Source: Pollutimonas bauzanensis (GTDB lineage Bacteria > Pseudomonadota > Gammaproteobacteria > Burkholderiales > Burkholderiaceae_B). From it: a stretch of 64,000 bases of DNA. Made by a program: the position numbers and the translations under genes. The stretch's first letter is position 1, and every line of letters begins with the position of its first letter. Of this stretch, positions 8,859-17,433 are shown one piece after another. The notes beneath the pieces were generated by a model. It had not been told where the DNA came from, searched no databases, and saw only the letters and a program-made list of their open reading frames with translations. The stretch covers positions 62,001 to 126,000 of the forward strand of contig NZ_FQXE01000004.1 of assembly GCF_900129885.1 (NCBI RefSeq), read 5' to 3'.

Positions 8859-9794
8859 ATGCGGCCCAGCGATTCGCCCCCGGACAACTATCCGCTTGCC
8901 ATCGTCGACGCCCACCACCACCTGTGGAAGCTGGAGAGCGGCCACTATCCCTGGCTGCAGGACGACTACGATCCGCAAGCTTTCTTTCTGGGGGACTACG
9001 CCGCCTTGCGCCAGGATTTCGATCCCTCCGAGTACCGCAGGCGCACGGCGGGCTTTCCCATCGCCGCGACGGTGCACATCGAGGCCGAGCGGGCGCGCCC
9101 GCAAGCGCTCGCCGAAACCGAATGGGTGCATCAGACCAGCGGCGAGTCCGGCTTTCCCAATGCCGTCGTGGCCTATGCGGATCTGGCCGCGCCCGGCATA
9201 GAACTGGCGCTGCGGCAGCACGCCGCCCATCCGCTGGTGCGCGGGATCCGCTGCAAGCCGGCGACCGGCCCCGCTCCTGGCGCCAGCGCGCGGGGGCTGC
9301 CGGGCTCGATGCAGGACGAGCAATGGCTGCGCGGCCTGGCCTTGCTGGAGCGCCATGGGCTGTCCTGGGACCTGCGCATACCGTTCTGGCACCTGGACGA
9401 AGCCGCCGAGGTCGCGGGCCAACTGCCGGCGCTGCCCATAGCGCTGAATCACGCCGGCCTGCCGTGGGACCGCTCCGAATCCGGCCTCGCGGCGTGGCGC
9501 CGGGGCATGCAGGCGCTGGCGCGCAATGAAGCCGTGTACGTAAAGCTGTCGGAGTTCGGCCTGCGCGGGCAAAGCTGGGACGCCGCCGAAAACGCCCGCA
9601 TTATCCGCGATACGGTAGCCATCTTCGGCTGGCAGCGCTGCATGTTCGCGAGCAATCTGCCGGTATCCGGCCTGCGGGCCGATTTTCCCACGCTGGTCGA
9701 CACCGTCTGCCGGGCCATTGCGCACCTGCCCGCCGCGGCCCAGTCGGCCATCTGGCACGACAACGCCATGCGCTTCTACCGGATCGCGGCCTAG
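8859..9794 (+). CDS. COG3618-type amidohydrolase (lactonase-like), paralogue of 4597-5535
   Basis: A 311-residue metal-dependent hydrolase. DAHHHLW gives the HxH motif, GIRCKPATGP, NHAGLPWDRS and MFASNLPVSG follow, and MRFYRI ends it. The frame is open upstream inside the TRAP receptor gene; the ATG at 8859, two bases after that gene's stop, is the likeliest start. Its place between receptor and permease genes suggests that it opens the lactone or pyrone imported by the transporter, or its first metabolite. It resembles the 4597 protein along its whole length. Confidence 0.85.
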   Translation: MRPSDSPPDNYPLAIVDAHHHLWKLESGHYPWLQDDYDPQAFFLGDYAALRQDFDPSEYRRRTAGFPIAATVHIEAERARPQALAETEWVHQTSGESGFPNAVVAYADLAAPGIELALRQHAAHPLVRGIRCKPATGPAPGASARGLPGSMQDEQWLRGLALLERHGLSWDLRIPFWHLDEAAEVAGQLPALPIALNHAGLPWDRSESGLAAWRRGMQALARNEAVYVKLSEFGLRGQSWDAAENARIIRDTVAIFGWQRCMFASNLPVSGLRADFPTLVDTVCRAIAHLPAAAQSAIWHDNAMRFYRIAA

Positions 9795-9825
9795 CCCGCG
9801 CCCGCCGCCTCCCAGGAGAAAAACC

Positions 9826-10326
9826 TTGATTCGCCTACTTGTCCGCGGCACCGAATACCTGCTGGTGCTCATGCTGGGGCTGATGATCATTCTGGTCTTC
9901 GGCAACGTCGCCCTGCGCTACCTCTTCAATTCCGGCCTGGTGTTTTCCGAAGAAGTTTCGCGCTTCCTGTTCATGTGGCTGACCCTGATCGGCGCGCTGC
10001 TGGTCATGAAAGACCGCGCCCACCTGGGCATGTCCCTGCTGGTGGCGCGCATGGGAGTGGGAGGCCAAAGGATTCTGCGTTTCGCGAGCGATCTCGCGGC
10101 GCTGGCCTGCTGCGGCCTGCTGACCGACGGCGCCTGGAAACTGGTGGCGATCGCCATGGACGAACAGGCGCCGGTCACGGGAGTCTCCATGGGACTGGTC
10201 TACTCGTCGCTGCTGGTCTGCAGCGTTGGCATGAGCCTCTTGCTGCTGCATTCCCTGTGGCGCCAGATCACGGGGCAAATGCGCGCCGACGAGCTGCTGG
10301 CCAGCGACTCGACGGCGGGCGAATAG
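9826..10326 (+). CDS. TRAP transporter small permease (DctQ family)
   Basis: A 166-residue inner-membrane protein with four predicted membrane segments. FGNVALRYLFNSGLVFSEEV and RFLFMWLTLIGA are characteristic of DctQ. The start is a TTG at 9826 with AGGAGAA 5 nt before it; the longer open frame upstream overlaps the amidohydrolase gene and has no ribosome site. It pairs with the DctM subunit that follows. Confidence 0.88.
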   Translation: MIRLLVRGTEYLLVLMLGLMIILVFGNVALRYLFNSGLVFSEEVSRFLFMWLTLIGALLVMKDRAHLGMSLLVARMGVGGQRILRFASDLAALACCGLLTDGAWKLVAIAMDEQAPVTGVSMGLVYSSLLVCSVGMSLLLLHSLWRQITGQMRADELLASDSTAGE

Positions 10327-10338
10327 CGGAGCGGCCCC

Positions 10339-11616
10339 ATGACTATCACCGTATTCGTCGTCTCGCTGCTGGGCGCCATGCTGATCGGCATGCCCATTGC
10401 CTTCTCGCTGCTGATTTGCGGCATCGCCCTGATGGTGCAACTGGATAACTTCGATACCCAGATTCTTGCGCAGAACCTGCTCGAAGGCGTCAACAATTAT
10501 CCTCTGATGGCCGTGCCTTTCTTCATGCTGGCCGGCGAGCTGATGAATGCCGGCGGCCTGTCGACCCGCATAGTGCGCGTGGCCAACGCCATGGTCGGCC
10601 ACGTGCGCGGCGGCCTGGGGTATGTCGCCATCCTGGCGGCGACCATCGTGGCCAGCATTTCGGGCTCGGCGGTGGCGGATTCGGCGGCGGTCGCCGCCCT
10701 GCTCATCCCCATGATGCGCAATGCCGGATACAACGTGCCGCGCTCCGCGGGCCTGATCGCGGCCGGCGGCATCATCGCTCCCATCATCCCGCCCTCCATC
10801 GCCATTGTCATCTTCGGCGTGGCCGCGCAGGTGTCCATCACCAAGCTTTTCATGGCGGGCATCGCGCCCGGGCTGATGATGGCGCTCACCCTGTCGGCCA
10901 CCTGGTGGATCTGCGCCAGGAAGGAGCCCGCGGCGGCCGCGAAGCGCTTCCATGCGCCGGAACTGGCGAGCGCGCTGACCAATGGCGTCTGGGCGCTGTT
11001 CCTGCCGGTAGTCATCATCGGCGGCATGAAGTTCGGCTTCTTTACCCCCACGGAAGCCGCGGTCGTCGCCGTGGTCTATGCCCTGGTGGTCGGACTGTTC
11101 GTGCACCGCGAACTCAAGATCTCGGACCTGCCGCGCGTCATGCTGGCGGCCAGCAAGGTTTCCAGCACGGTGCTGTTTCTGGTGGCTTGCGCGCTGGTGT
11201 CGGCCTGGCTGATCACCATCGCGGAGATCCCCGAACAGGTCGCCGGCCTGCTCGCGCCCTTCATGCACGACCCGATATTATTGATGTTCATGATCATGGC
11301 CCTGGTCATCGCCGTCGGCACGGCGCTGGACCTCATTCCCACCGTCATGATCATGACGCCCATCCTCATGCCCATCATCACGCAAGCGGGCATAGACCCG
11401 GTCTACTTCGGCGTGATGTTCATCATGAACAATGCGATCGGCCTGCTCACGCCGCCGGTCGGATCGGTGCTCAATGTGGTCGCCGGCGTATCGCGCCACA
11501 GCCTGGACAGCGTGATCCGGGGCGTGTGGCCGTTCCTGCTGTCGCTGACCGCGCTGCTTTTCCTTTTCGTGCTGTTCCCGCAATTGATCACCACGCCAGC
11601 GCGCTGGTTCTACTAG
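10339..11616 (+). CDS. TRAP transporter large permease (DctM family)
   Basis: A 425-residue polytopic membrane protein, the transporting subunit of the TRAP system, driven by an ion gradient. MLAGELMNAGGLSTRIVRVA, ISGSAVADSAAVAALLIPMM and IIPPSIAIVIFG are family signatures. It starts 12 nt after the small permease gene; 8 nt separate it from the oxidase gene. Confidence 0.95.
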   Translation: MTITVFVVSLLGAMLIGMPIAFSLLICGIALMVQLDNFDTQILAQNLLEGVNNYPLMAVPFFMLAGELMNAGGLSTRIVRVANAMVGHVRGGLGYVAILAATIVASISGSAVADSAAVAALLIPMMRNAGYNVPRSAGLIAAGGIIAPIIPPSIAIVIFGVAAQVSITKLFMAGIAPGLMMALTLSATWWICARKEPAAAAKRFHAPELASALTNGVWALFLPVVIIGGMKFGFFTPTEAAVVAVVYALVVGLFVHRELKISDLPRVMLAASKVSSTVLFLVACALVSAWLITIAEIPEQVAGLLAPFMHDPILLMFMIMALVIAVGTALDLIPTVMIMTPILMPIITQAGIDPVYFGVMFIMNNAIGLLTPPVGSVLNVVAGVSRHSLDSVIRGVWPFLLSLTALLFLFVLFPQLITTPARWFY

Positions 11617-11624
11617 GCAAACCG

Positions 11625-12764
11625 ATGATCACCAATATCGAAGATCTCCGCATCCTGGCGAAGAAGCGCGTACCGCGAATGTTCTACGACTATGCGGATT
11701 CCGGCTCGTGGACGGAATCCACCTACCGCGCCAACCAGAGCGACTTCCAGAAAATCCTGCTGCGGCAGCGCGTCGCCATAGACTTGGCGAGCCGCAGCAC
11801 CAGGACCCATATGGCGGGCCAGAAGGTCGCCATGCCCGTGGCCATCGCCCCCACGGGCTTGACCGGCATGCAGCACGCCGACGGCGAAATCCTCGCGGCC
11901 CGGGCGGCAAAGCGCTTCGGCATTCCTTTCACTCTCTCGACCATGAGCATTTGTTCCATTGAAGACGTGGCCGAGGCGACCGGCGGGCATCCCTTCTGGT
12001 TCCAGCTCTACGTCATGCGCGACCGGTCCTTCGTCGAACGCCTGATCGACAGGGCCAGGGCGGCCGGCTGTTCGGCCCTGGTGCTGACGCTGGACCTGCA
12101 GATCAGCGGCCAGCGCCACAAGGATCTGAAGAATGGCTTGTCGGCGCCGCCCAAGATCACTTTGCGCAACATCCTCAACATCGCCAGCAAGCCGCGCTGG
12201 CTGCTGGGCATGGCGGGCACGCCGCGGCGCACGCTGGGCAATATCTTCGGGCATGTCCAGGGCGTGGAGGAACTGGGATCGCTGGCGGAATGGACGGCCA
12301 GGCAGTTCGACCCCTGCCTGAGCTGGGACGACGTGGCCTGGATCAAGCGCAAATGGGGCGGAAAGCTGATCCTCAAGGGCATACAGGATGTGGAGGATGC
12401 GCGGCTTGCCGTCAATGCGGGCGCCGACGCCATCATCGTTTCCAACCACGGCGGACGCCAGCTCGACGGCGCCCCCTCTTCCATTGCCTGCCTGCCAGCC
12501 ATCGTCGACGCCGTGGGCGCGCAGATAGAGGTGCACATGGACGGCGGCATCCGTTCGGGCCAGGACGTGCTCAAAGCCATTGCGCTGGGCGCGAAAGGCG
12601 CCTATATAGGGCGGGCCATGCTCTATGGCCTGGGCGCCGGCGGCGAGGCGGGGGTCTTCCAGGCCCTGCAGATACTCCACAAGGAACTGGACCTGACCAT
12701 GGCATTCTGCGGCGCGACGTCCATAGCCGCCGTGGACAAGCGCGTCATTTCGCAGCTTGCGTAG
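11625..12764 (+). CDS. FMN-dependent alpha-hydroxy-acid oxidase/dehydrogenase (LldD family)
   Basis: A 379-residue alpha-hydroxy-acid-oxidising flavoprotein. Expected active-site residues are visible: Tyr in MFYDYADSG, Tyr in FQLYVMRD, Asp in LVLTLD, Lys in LILKG, and His-Gly-Gly-Arg in SNHGGRQLD. FMN-phosphate binding is seen in MDGGIRSGQD and YIGRAMLYG. It would oxidise a 2-hydroxy acid (lactate, mandelate or similar) to the keto acid. Last gene of the TRAP operon, so the transported substrate is probably a hydroxy acid or yields one. The start is the ATG at 11625; the open frame reading in from upstream lies inside dctM. Confidence 0.92.
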   Translation: MITNIEDLRILAKKRVPRMFYDYADSGSWTESTYRANQSDFQKILLRQRVAIDLASRSTRTHMAGQKVAMPVAIAPTGLTGMQHADGEILAARAAKRFGIPFTLSTMSICSIEDVAEATGGHPFWFQLYVMRDRSFVERLIDRARAAGCSALVLTLDLQISGQRHKDLKNGLSAPPKITLRNILNIASKPRWLLGMAGTPRRTLGNIFGHVQGVEELGSLAEWTARQFDPCLSWDDVAWIKRKWGGKLILKGIQDVEDARLAVNAGADAIIVSNHGGRQLDGAPSSIACLPAIVDAVGAQIEVHMDGGIRSGQDVLKAIALGAKGAYIGRAMLYGLGAGGEAGVFQALQILHKELDLTMAFCGATSIAAVDKRVISQLA

Positions 12765-12833
12765 CGCGGCGCGGGCGGTCCGCGCGCCCGGCCGCTAGCC
12801 CGGGCAGGCGCCGGATGCCGGCCGTCCCGCGGG

Positions 12834-13799
12834 TCAGGCCGGCTGCACTTTCGCTTCGCGTATGACCTGGGCCCACTTCTTGATCTCCGCGCCGATGAAG
12901 GCCGAGAATTTCTCCGGCGAATCGCCGCCGTCCTCCGCGCCAAAGCTCTCGAGCTTTTGCGCGACTTCCGGCATGGCAATGACGCTGTTGAAATCTTCGT
13001 TCATCCGCTTGACCAGGCCGGCGTCCATGCCCGCGGGCCCGACCATGCCGTACCACGTGCTCGCGTCGAATCCCGGATAGCCCTGCTCGGCCACCGTGGG
13101 CACGTCGGGAAAGCTTTTGGCGCGCTTGTTGCGCGTTTGCGCCAGGACCTTGACCTTGCCGCCATGCACCAGCGGCGTGGCCGAGGTCATGGTCTCGAAG
13201 CTATAGTTGATCTGCCCTCCGAGCAGATCGGTGACCATGGGGCCCGACCCGCGGTACGGCACATGCAGCGCGCTGATCTTCGCGCGCAGCTTGAACATCT
13301 CCAGCGCCAGATGCTGGGCCGCGCCCACGCCCGCCGACCCGAAGGAGATCTCGCCCGGGCGCTTGCGGCAGAGCTCGACCAGTTCGCCGACCGTGCTGGC
13401 CTCCTGGTTCTGGTTGCCTATCAGCAAATTCGGCGTGACGCCCACCAGCATGATGGAAGTGAAGTCCCGCTCGACGTCGTAGCCCAGGGCCGGATACAGG
13501 CTGGGCGCGATGGCGTGGTTGCTGATATTGGTCATCAGAAGCGTGCTGCCGTCGTTGGGCTGCTTGGCCACATAGCCGGCGGCGATGACCCCCGCGGCGC
13601 CGGCCTTGTTCTCGACCACCACCGGCATGTCCCACAGGATACCCAGCTTTTGCGCGATGACGCGCGCCATGACATCGGTGCCGCCGCCGGGCGGAAAGCC
13701 GACGATGATTTTGACGGAGCCGCGCGGCAGCGTCTGCGCCTTGACGAGCGGCGCGGCGGCCATGGCCGCCATCGCGGTAATGAATGTGCGTCTTTTCAA
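12834..13799 (-). CDS. Bug/TctC-family periplasmic binding protein
   Basis: A 321-residue tripartite-tricarboxylate-type receptor starting at a TTG (13799) with AGGAGA 8 nt upstream. The N-terminal KRRTFITAMAAMAAAPLVKA is a signal peptide with a twin-Arg pair. VGFPPGGGTDVMAR, NKAGAAGVIAAGYVA and HVPYRGSGPMVTDLLGGQ are Bug signatures. No permease gene is linked. It is divergent from the amide operon and convergent with the TRAP operon. Ligand unknown. Confidence 0.93.
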   Translation of the reverse strand: MKRRTFITAMAAMAAAPLVKAQTLPRGSVKIIVGFPPGGGTDVMARVIAQKLGILWDMPVVVENKAGAAGVIAAGYVAKQPNDGSTLLMTNISNHAIAPSLYPALGYDVERDFTSIMLVGVTPNLLIGNQNQEASTVGELVELCRKRPGEISFGSAGVGAAQHLALEMFKLRAKISALHVPYRGSGPMVTDLLGGQINYSFETMTSATPLVHGGKVKVLAQTRNKRAKSFPDVPTVAEQGYPGFDASTWYGMVGPAGMDAGLVKRMNEDFNSVIAMPEVAQKLESFGAEDGGDSPEKFSAFIGAEIKKWAQVIREAKVQPA

Positions 13800-13999
13800 G
13801 AAGATCTCCTGGATTTGATTTTTATCGGCCCGGCCGGGCGGCCTTGCGCGAGGATGCGGCAAGGCAGCGAAGCGAAGGCGTTTCAGTCTAGGGAGTATCT
13901 TCCTGGGGGACAACAGAGAATTATTTGGGGGAAGCTTTACAAATCCTCATCCCAGCGCGCTGGCCGATCCAGGGCTGCGGTACGCGGGTTTATACCAAA

Positions 14000-14028
14000 T
14001 TGACACCCCGGATATGCTTCTTTAACAT
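14000..14028 (+). promoter_or_regulatory. Sigma-70 promoter of the amide operon
   Basis: TTGACA (14000-14005), a 17-bp spacer and TAACAT (14023-14028) form a near-consensus promoter. Transcription would begin near 14035, only a few bases before the P1 hairpin. A strong constitutive promoter followed by a terminator is the arrangement expected for control by antitermination. Confidence 0.75.
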
Positions 14029-14040
14029 CGTTTCCCATCA

Positions 14041-14087
14041 CCAGTGGAACGGCAACGGCGCCGGCAACTGGACTTGGCAAAAGAGCC
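14041..14087 (+). promoter_or_regulatory. Candidate ANTAR-target leader RNA (tandem hexaloop hairpins)
   Basis: P1: outer stem CCAGT (14041-14045)/ACTGG (14067-14071), internal loop, inner stem CGGC (14050-14053)/GCCG (14060-14063), hexaloop AACGGC with A at position 1 and G at position 4. P2: GGC (14076-14078)/GCC (14085-14087) with hexaloop AAAAGA (14079-14084). ANTAR proteins are known to bind two adjacent hexaloop hairpins with conserved A1 and G4; P1 fits fully, P2 only in A1 and has a short stem. P2 shares bases with the 5' arm of the terminator, so the two are mutually exclusive. The AmiR gene at 21175 encodes the presumed ligand. Confidence 0.6.
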
Positions 14088-14129
14088 CCTGACAAAGTTT
14101 TTACTTTGTCAGGGGCTCTTTTGTTTTTT
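14078..14129 (+). terminator. Leader intrinsic terminator (antitermination target)
   Basis: A perfect 20-bp stem (14078-14097 with 14104-14123), loop TTTTTA, and TTTTTT at 14124-14129. It ends 34 bp before the first gene of the amide operon, downstream of that operon's own promoter, so it should attenuate the operon. It also closes nothing upstream on the plus strand, because the previous gene is on the other strand. Confidence 0.9.
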
Positions 14130-14163
14130 GCTTTCAAAACGCAAAGTAATGGGAGTAGCAAAG

Positions 14164-15393
14164 ATGAACATAAAGAGTAGCTTGATAGCGATTGGGCTGG
14201 CTACGGTCGTCGCATTGCCGGGGATTTCAATCGCGGCCGAAGAGCCCATAAAAATCGGCTTGCTGGAGGATAACTCCGGCGACTTCGCATTGCCTGTCAT
14301 ACCCAAGATTCATGCCACCGAACTGGCGATCAAGGAGATAAACGATAAGGGCGGCGTCCTTGGAAGGCCATTGAAGCTCGTCCATTACGATACCCAGTCG
14401 GACAATACCCGTTTCCAGCAAATGGCCAGGCGCCTGATCCAGAATGACAAGGTCGACGTCATATTCGGCGGGTTCTCCAGCGCATCCCGGGAAGCAATCA
14501 GGCCCATCATGGACCGCGCGAAAATGATGTATTGGTATAACAATCAATACGAAGGAGGCGTCTGCGATACGAATACATTCGTCACCGGCGCCGTGCCGGA
14601 ACAGCAGTTCTCGACGCTGATTCCATGGATGATGGAGAAATTCGGAAAGAACGTATATACGATCGCCGCTGATTACAATTTCGGACAGCTCTCCGCCGAA
14701 TGGGTCCGCAATATTGTCAAGGAAAATGGCGGCACGATGGCGGGAGAGGAATTCATCCCGCTGAGCGTTTCCCAGTTTGGCCAAACCATCCAGAATATCC
14801 AGAAAGCCAAGCCGGACTTCGTCGTGACCCTGCTGGTCGGCAACAATCAGGCGTCTTATTACGAGCAGCAAGCGGCGGCCAAGCTGAATCGGCCCATGGC
14901 CAGCTCGGTGAACGTCGGGCAAGGGTATGAACACAAGCGTTTCAAGGCGCCTGCGTTGAAAGACATGTACGTGACCGTCAACTACATAGAAGAAGTGGAC
15001 TCTCCCGAAAGCGCCGACTTTGTAAAGAGATTCCATGCAATGTTTCCGAACGAGCCTTATATCAACCAGGAAGCGGCAAATGCCTACGATGCGGTATATC
15101 TATACAAGGCGGCCGTCGAGAAAGCAAAGACCGCGGACATCCCCGAGGTGCGCAAGGCATTGGAGGCGGGCGGCATTTGCACCACAGGCCCGTCGGGCAA
15201 AGTATGCATCGACCCGAAAAGCCACCATACCTCGCACACCATCTACCTGGTCCATGTGAAAGCCGATCATTCCATCGAGATCCCCAAGGTGTGGAATGAC
15301 ATCCAGCCGTACTGGCTAGGCGACGCCGGCTGCAACCTGCCGGCCAAGGCGGATAAAAAGCAATACACGCCGTCGAACCCGCCCACTAAATAA
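14164..15393 (+). CDS. Urea/short-chain-amide ABC transporter substrate-binding protein (UrtA/FmdD-like)
   Basis: A 409-residue periplasmic binding protein with a signal peptide (about 1-22, ending SIAA). IKIGLLEDNSGDFALPVIP, FGGFSSASREAIRPIMD, YNNQYEGG and QEAANAYDAVYLYK are features of the HAAT (branched-chain/urea/amide) class, close to UrtA and FmdD. GGGAG lies 8 nt before the ATG at 14164. First gene of the eight-gene amide operon and homologous in fold to AmiC encoded at its end, so the cell has both an exported and a cytoplasmic copy of this binding fold for the same pathway. Confidence 0.92.
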   Translation: MNIKSSLIAIGLATVVALPGISIAAEEPIKIGLLEDNSGDFALPVIPKIHATELAIKEINDKGGVLGRPLKLVHYDTQSDNTRFQQMARRLIQNDKVDVIFGGFSSASREAIRPIMDRAKMMYWYNNQYEGGVCDTNTFVTGAVPEQQFSTLIPWMMEKFGKNVYTIAADYNFGQLSAEWVRNIVKENGGTMAGEEFIPLSVSQFGQTIQNIQKAKPDFVVTLLVGNNQASYYEQQAAAKLNRPMASSVNVGQGYEHKRFKAPALKDMYVTVNYIEEVDSPESADFVKRFHAMFPNEPYINQEAANAYDAVYLYKAAVEKAKTADIPEVRKALEAGGICTTGPSGKVCIDPKSHHTSHTIYLVHVKADHSIEIPKVWNDIQPYWLGDAGCNLPAKADKKQYTPSNPPTK

Positions 15394-15482
15394 TCCCCGG
15401 GGCCTGCAATGGGAGCCGCGCACCGCGATTCCCATTGCGCCCAACGCGGCTTATTCATCCAGATGGAAATAACCAGGCATTA

Positions 15483-16355
15483 ATGATGGCGATACTGTCC
15501 CTGCTTTATTCGATGGTTTATCAGTTCGGCAATAACTTCGCATACCTTGTCCTGGCGGCGCTGGGGCTGGCCGTCATCTTCGGGATGATGGGCGTGATCA
15601 ACCTGGCGCATGGCGAGTTCATCATGTGCGGGGCATATGTCACCATTATCTGTGGAAAAGCCGGCCTGCCCTTGCCGATCGCAATGCTTTTGGGGGTCGT
15701 GGCGGCGGCAATAGCCGGGGTATTGATCGAACGGCTGGTCATCAGGCATCTATACGATCGATTATTCGATTCGGTTGTCGCGACCTGGGCGATCAGCCTG
15801 ATCACGCAGCAATCCATGCTGCTGATAGCGGGCCCTTCGCTGGAAGGCCTGTCGACGCCCTTTGGTTCGTTCTCCATCGGCATCTATTCCTTTTCCGTCT
15901 ATCGCGCCCTGTTGCCGCTCATCGCCATCGGCGTATTGGCGCTGCTGTACTGGCTGTTTTTCCGCACAAACTACGGCGTCTGCGCGCGCGCGACCATACA
16001 GAACGCCCGCATGGCTTCATGCCTGGGGCTGCAGACGAATCGCGTCTATACGCTGACGTTTGCCTTGGGGGCGGGGCTGGCCGGCCTGGCCGGCGCGCTG
16101 TACGCGCCCACCATGACCGTCGTGCCGACCATGGGCAATGGCTTTATTGTCCAGGCCTTCGTGGCGGTGGTCGTCGGCGGCGCCAACGTTCTTGTGGGCA
16201 CCCTTCCGGCGGCGGCCATTCTCGGCTTTATCCAGACCGGGCTGACTTCCTGGTACGGCCAGCTGATAGGCCAGATCGGCCTTTTATTGACCGCCATTAT
16301 CGTCATCAGGCTATTGCCGCAAGGCGTCGGCAGTCTCTTTTCAAAAGGCCGATAA
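15483..16355 (+). CDS. ABC transporter permease, UrtB/LivH type
   Basis: A 290-residue inner-membrane permease. LGLAVIFGMMGVINLAHGEF is the hallmark of LivH/UrtB proteins, and GVCARATIQNARMASCLG is the ATPase-contact loop. The start is the ATG at 15483; the open frame continues upstream but without a ribosome site. It pairs with the next gene. Confidence 0.92.
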   Translation: MMAILSLLYSMVYQFGNNFAYLVLAALGLAVIFGMMGVINLAHGEFIMCGAYVTIICGKAGLPLPIAMLLGVVAAAIAGVLIERLVIRHLYDRLFDSVVATWAISLITQQSMLLIAGPSLEGLSTPFGSFSIGIYSFSVYRALLPLIAIGVLALLYWLFFRTNYGVCARATIQNARMASCLGLQTNRVYTLTFALGAGLAGLAGALYAPTMTVVPTMGNGFIVQAFVAVVVGGANVLVGTLPAAAILGFIQTGLTSWYGQLIGQIGLLLTAIIVIRLLPQGVGSLFSKGR

Positions 16356-16367
16356 GGAAACGTCGCC

Positions 16368-17432
16368 ATGCCCACCCAAGACTCCCCCCTCGCCTCGCCG
16401 GACCATATTAAAGAGCCTTTCCGAAAGGAAATAATCCGGGTGGCCGTCATCCTGCTTATCGCCCTGGGCCTGCCGCTGCTGTTCGATGGCTCCACCATCG
16501 ACGATTTCTCATATTATTTGCTGTGGACCTTTTGCGGCATCGGACTGGCCGCGATGTGGGGCCATGCCGGCATCTTATCGTTCGGCCAGTCCGCCTTCTT
16601 CGGCCTGGCGGGGTATGCCTATGGAGTGCTGACCATCAACTTCGGCGATAGCGTGATGGTCACCTGGGCGGGCCTGCTCGGTTCGATGCTGATTGCCGGC
16701 GCCTTCGCGGCATTTCTTGGCTATATGATCTTCTATGGCGGCGTAACCGGTATCTTCATCGGGATCATCACGCTTTCCATCACCCTGGTATTTGAAACCT
16801 TCATGGCCCAGACCGCGGGCCCGCAATGGGTAATCGGCGACGCCCGGCTCAACGGCTACAACGGCATGTCGGGCATGCCGCCGCTTGCCATCCCGTGGCT
16901 CGACGGAACCGTGCTGGCGCTGGAGGGCACAGGCTTCTACTGCTTGCTGGTGATCCTGCTCGCCCTGGTCTACCTCGCGACCCAGTACATGCTGAAGTCG
17001 CCGTTCGGCCTGACCTTGACGTCGATAAAAGAGAATCCGCGCCGCGCGGAAATGCTGGGTATCGACATACGAAAGTACCAATTATTGATATTCGTCTTCG
17101 GCGGCGTGCTGGCGGGGCTTTCCGGATCTTTATATACGATCTGGGGCTCATACATCACTCCTTCGTCCATGGGCCTGACGGCCGCCGCGATGCCGGTGAT
17201 ATGGGTGGCGACGGCAGGCCGCAAGAATATAGGCGGCGTGGTGATCGCGACAGTGGGCTTCGTCTGGCTTTCGCAGTGGCTGGCGATCTATGGCAGCGAA
17301 TATGCCCTGATCCTGATGGGAGCCGTCCTGCTTTTTGTAGTGCTTGCGGCGCCGGAGGGGCTGTTCCCCTGGGTCATTGCATTTGCCGGCAGGCATTTGG
17401 GAAAGAAGCATCGAAACGCGGAGGGGCAATAA
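16368..17432 (+). CDS. ABC transporter permease, UrtC/LivM type
   Basis: A 354-residue permease. WGHAGILSFGQSAFFGLAGY is typical of LivM/UrtC, and SIKENPRRAEMLGID is the cytoplasmic coupling loop. It starts 12 nt after the UrtB-type gene with GGAAA upstream, and forms the second half of the membrane channel. Confidence 0.92.
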   Translation: MPTQDSPLASPDHIKEPFRKEIIRVAVILLIALGLPLLFDGSTIDDFSYYLLWTFCGIGLAAMWGHAGILSFGQSAFFGLAGYAYGVLTINFGDSVMVTWAGLLGSMLIAGAFAAFLGYMIFYGGVTGIFIGIITLSITLVFETFMAQTAGPQWVIGDARLNGYNGMSGMPPLAIPWLDGTVLALEGTGFYCLLVILLALVYLATQYMLKSPFGLTLTSIKENPRRAEMLGIDIRKYQLLIFVFGGVLAGLSGSLYTIWGSYITPSSMGLTAAAMPVIWVATAGRKNIGGVVIATVGFVWLSQWLAIYGSEYALILMGAVLLFVVLAAPEGLFPWVIAFAGRHLGKKHRNAEGQ

Positions 17433-17433
17433 A

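Noticed and set aside
9835-11268. 477-codon open frame on the minus strand opposite the TRAP permease genes
   Set aside because: Composition is Arg/His/Gln/Asp-rich without any family motif; it mirrors the GC-rich codons of dctQ and dctM.
10905-12764. 619-codon frame that could be read as a permease-oxidase fusion
   Set aside because: The first 240 codons are an out-of-frame reading of dctM; the oxidase starts at 11625 with normal family length.
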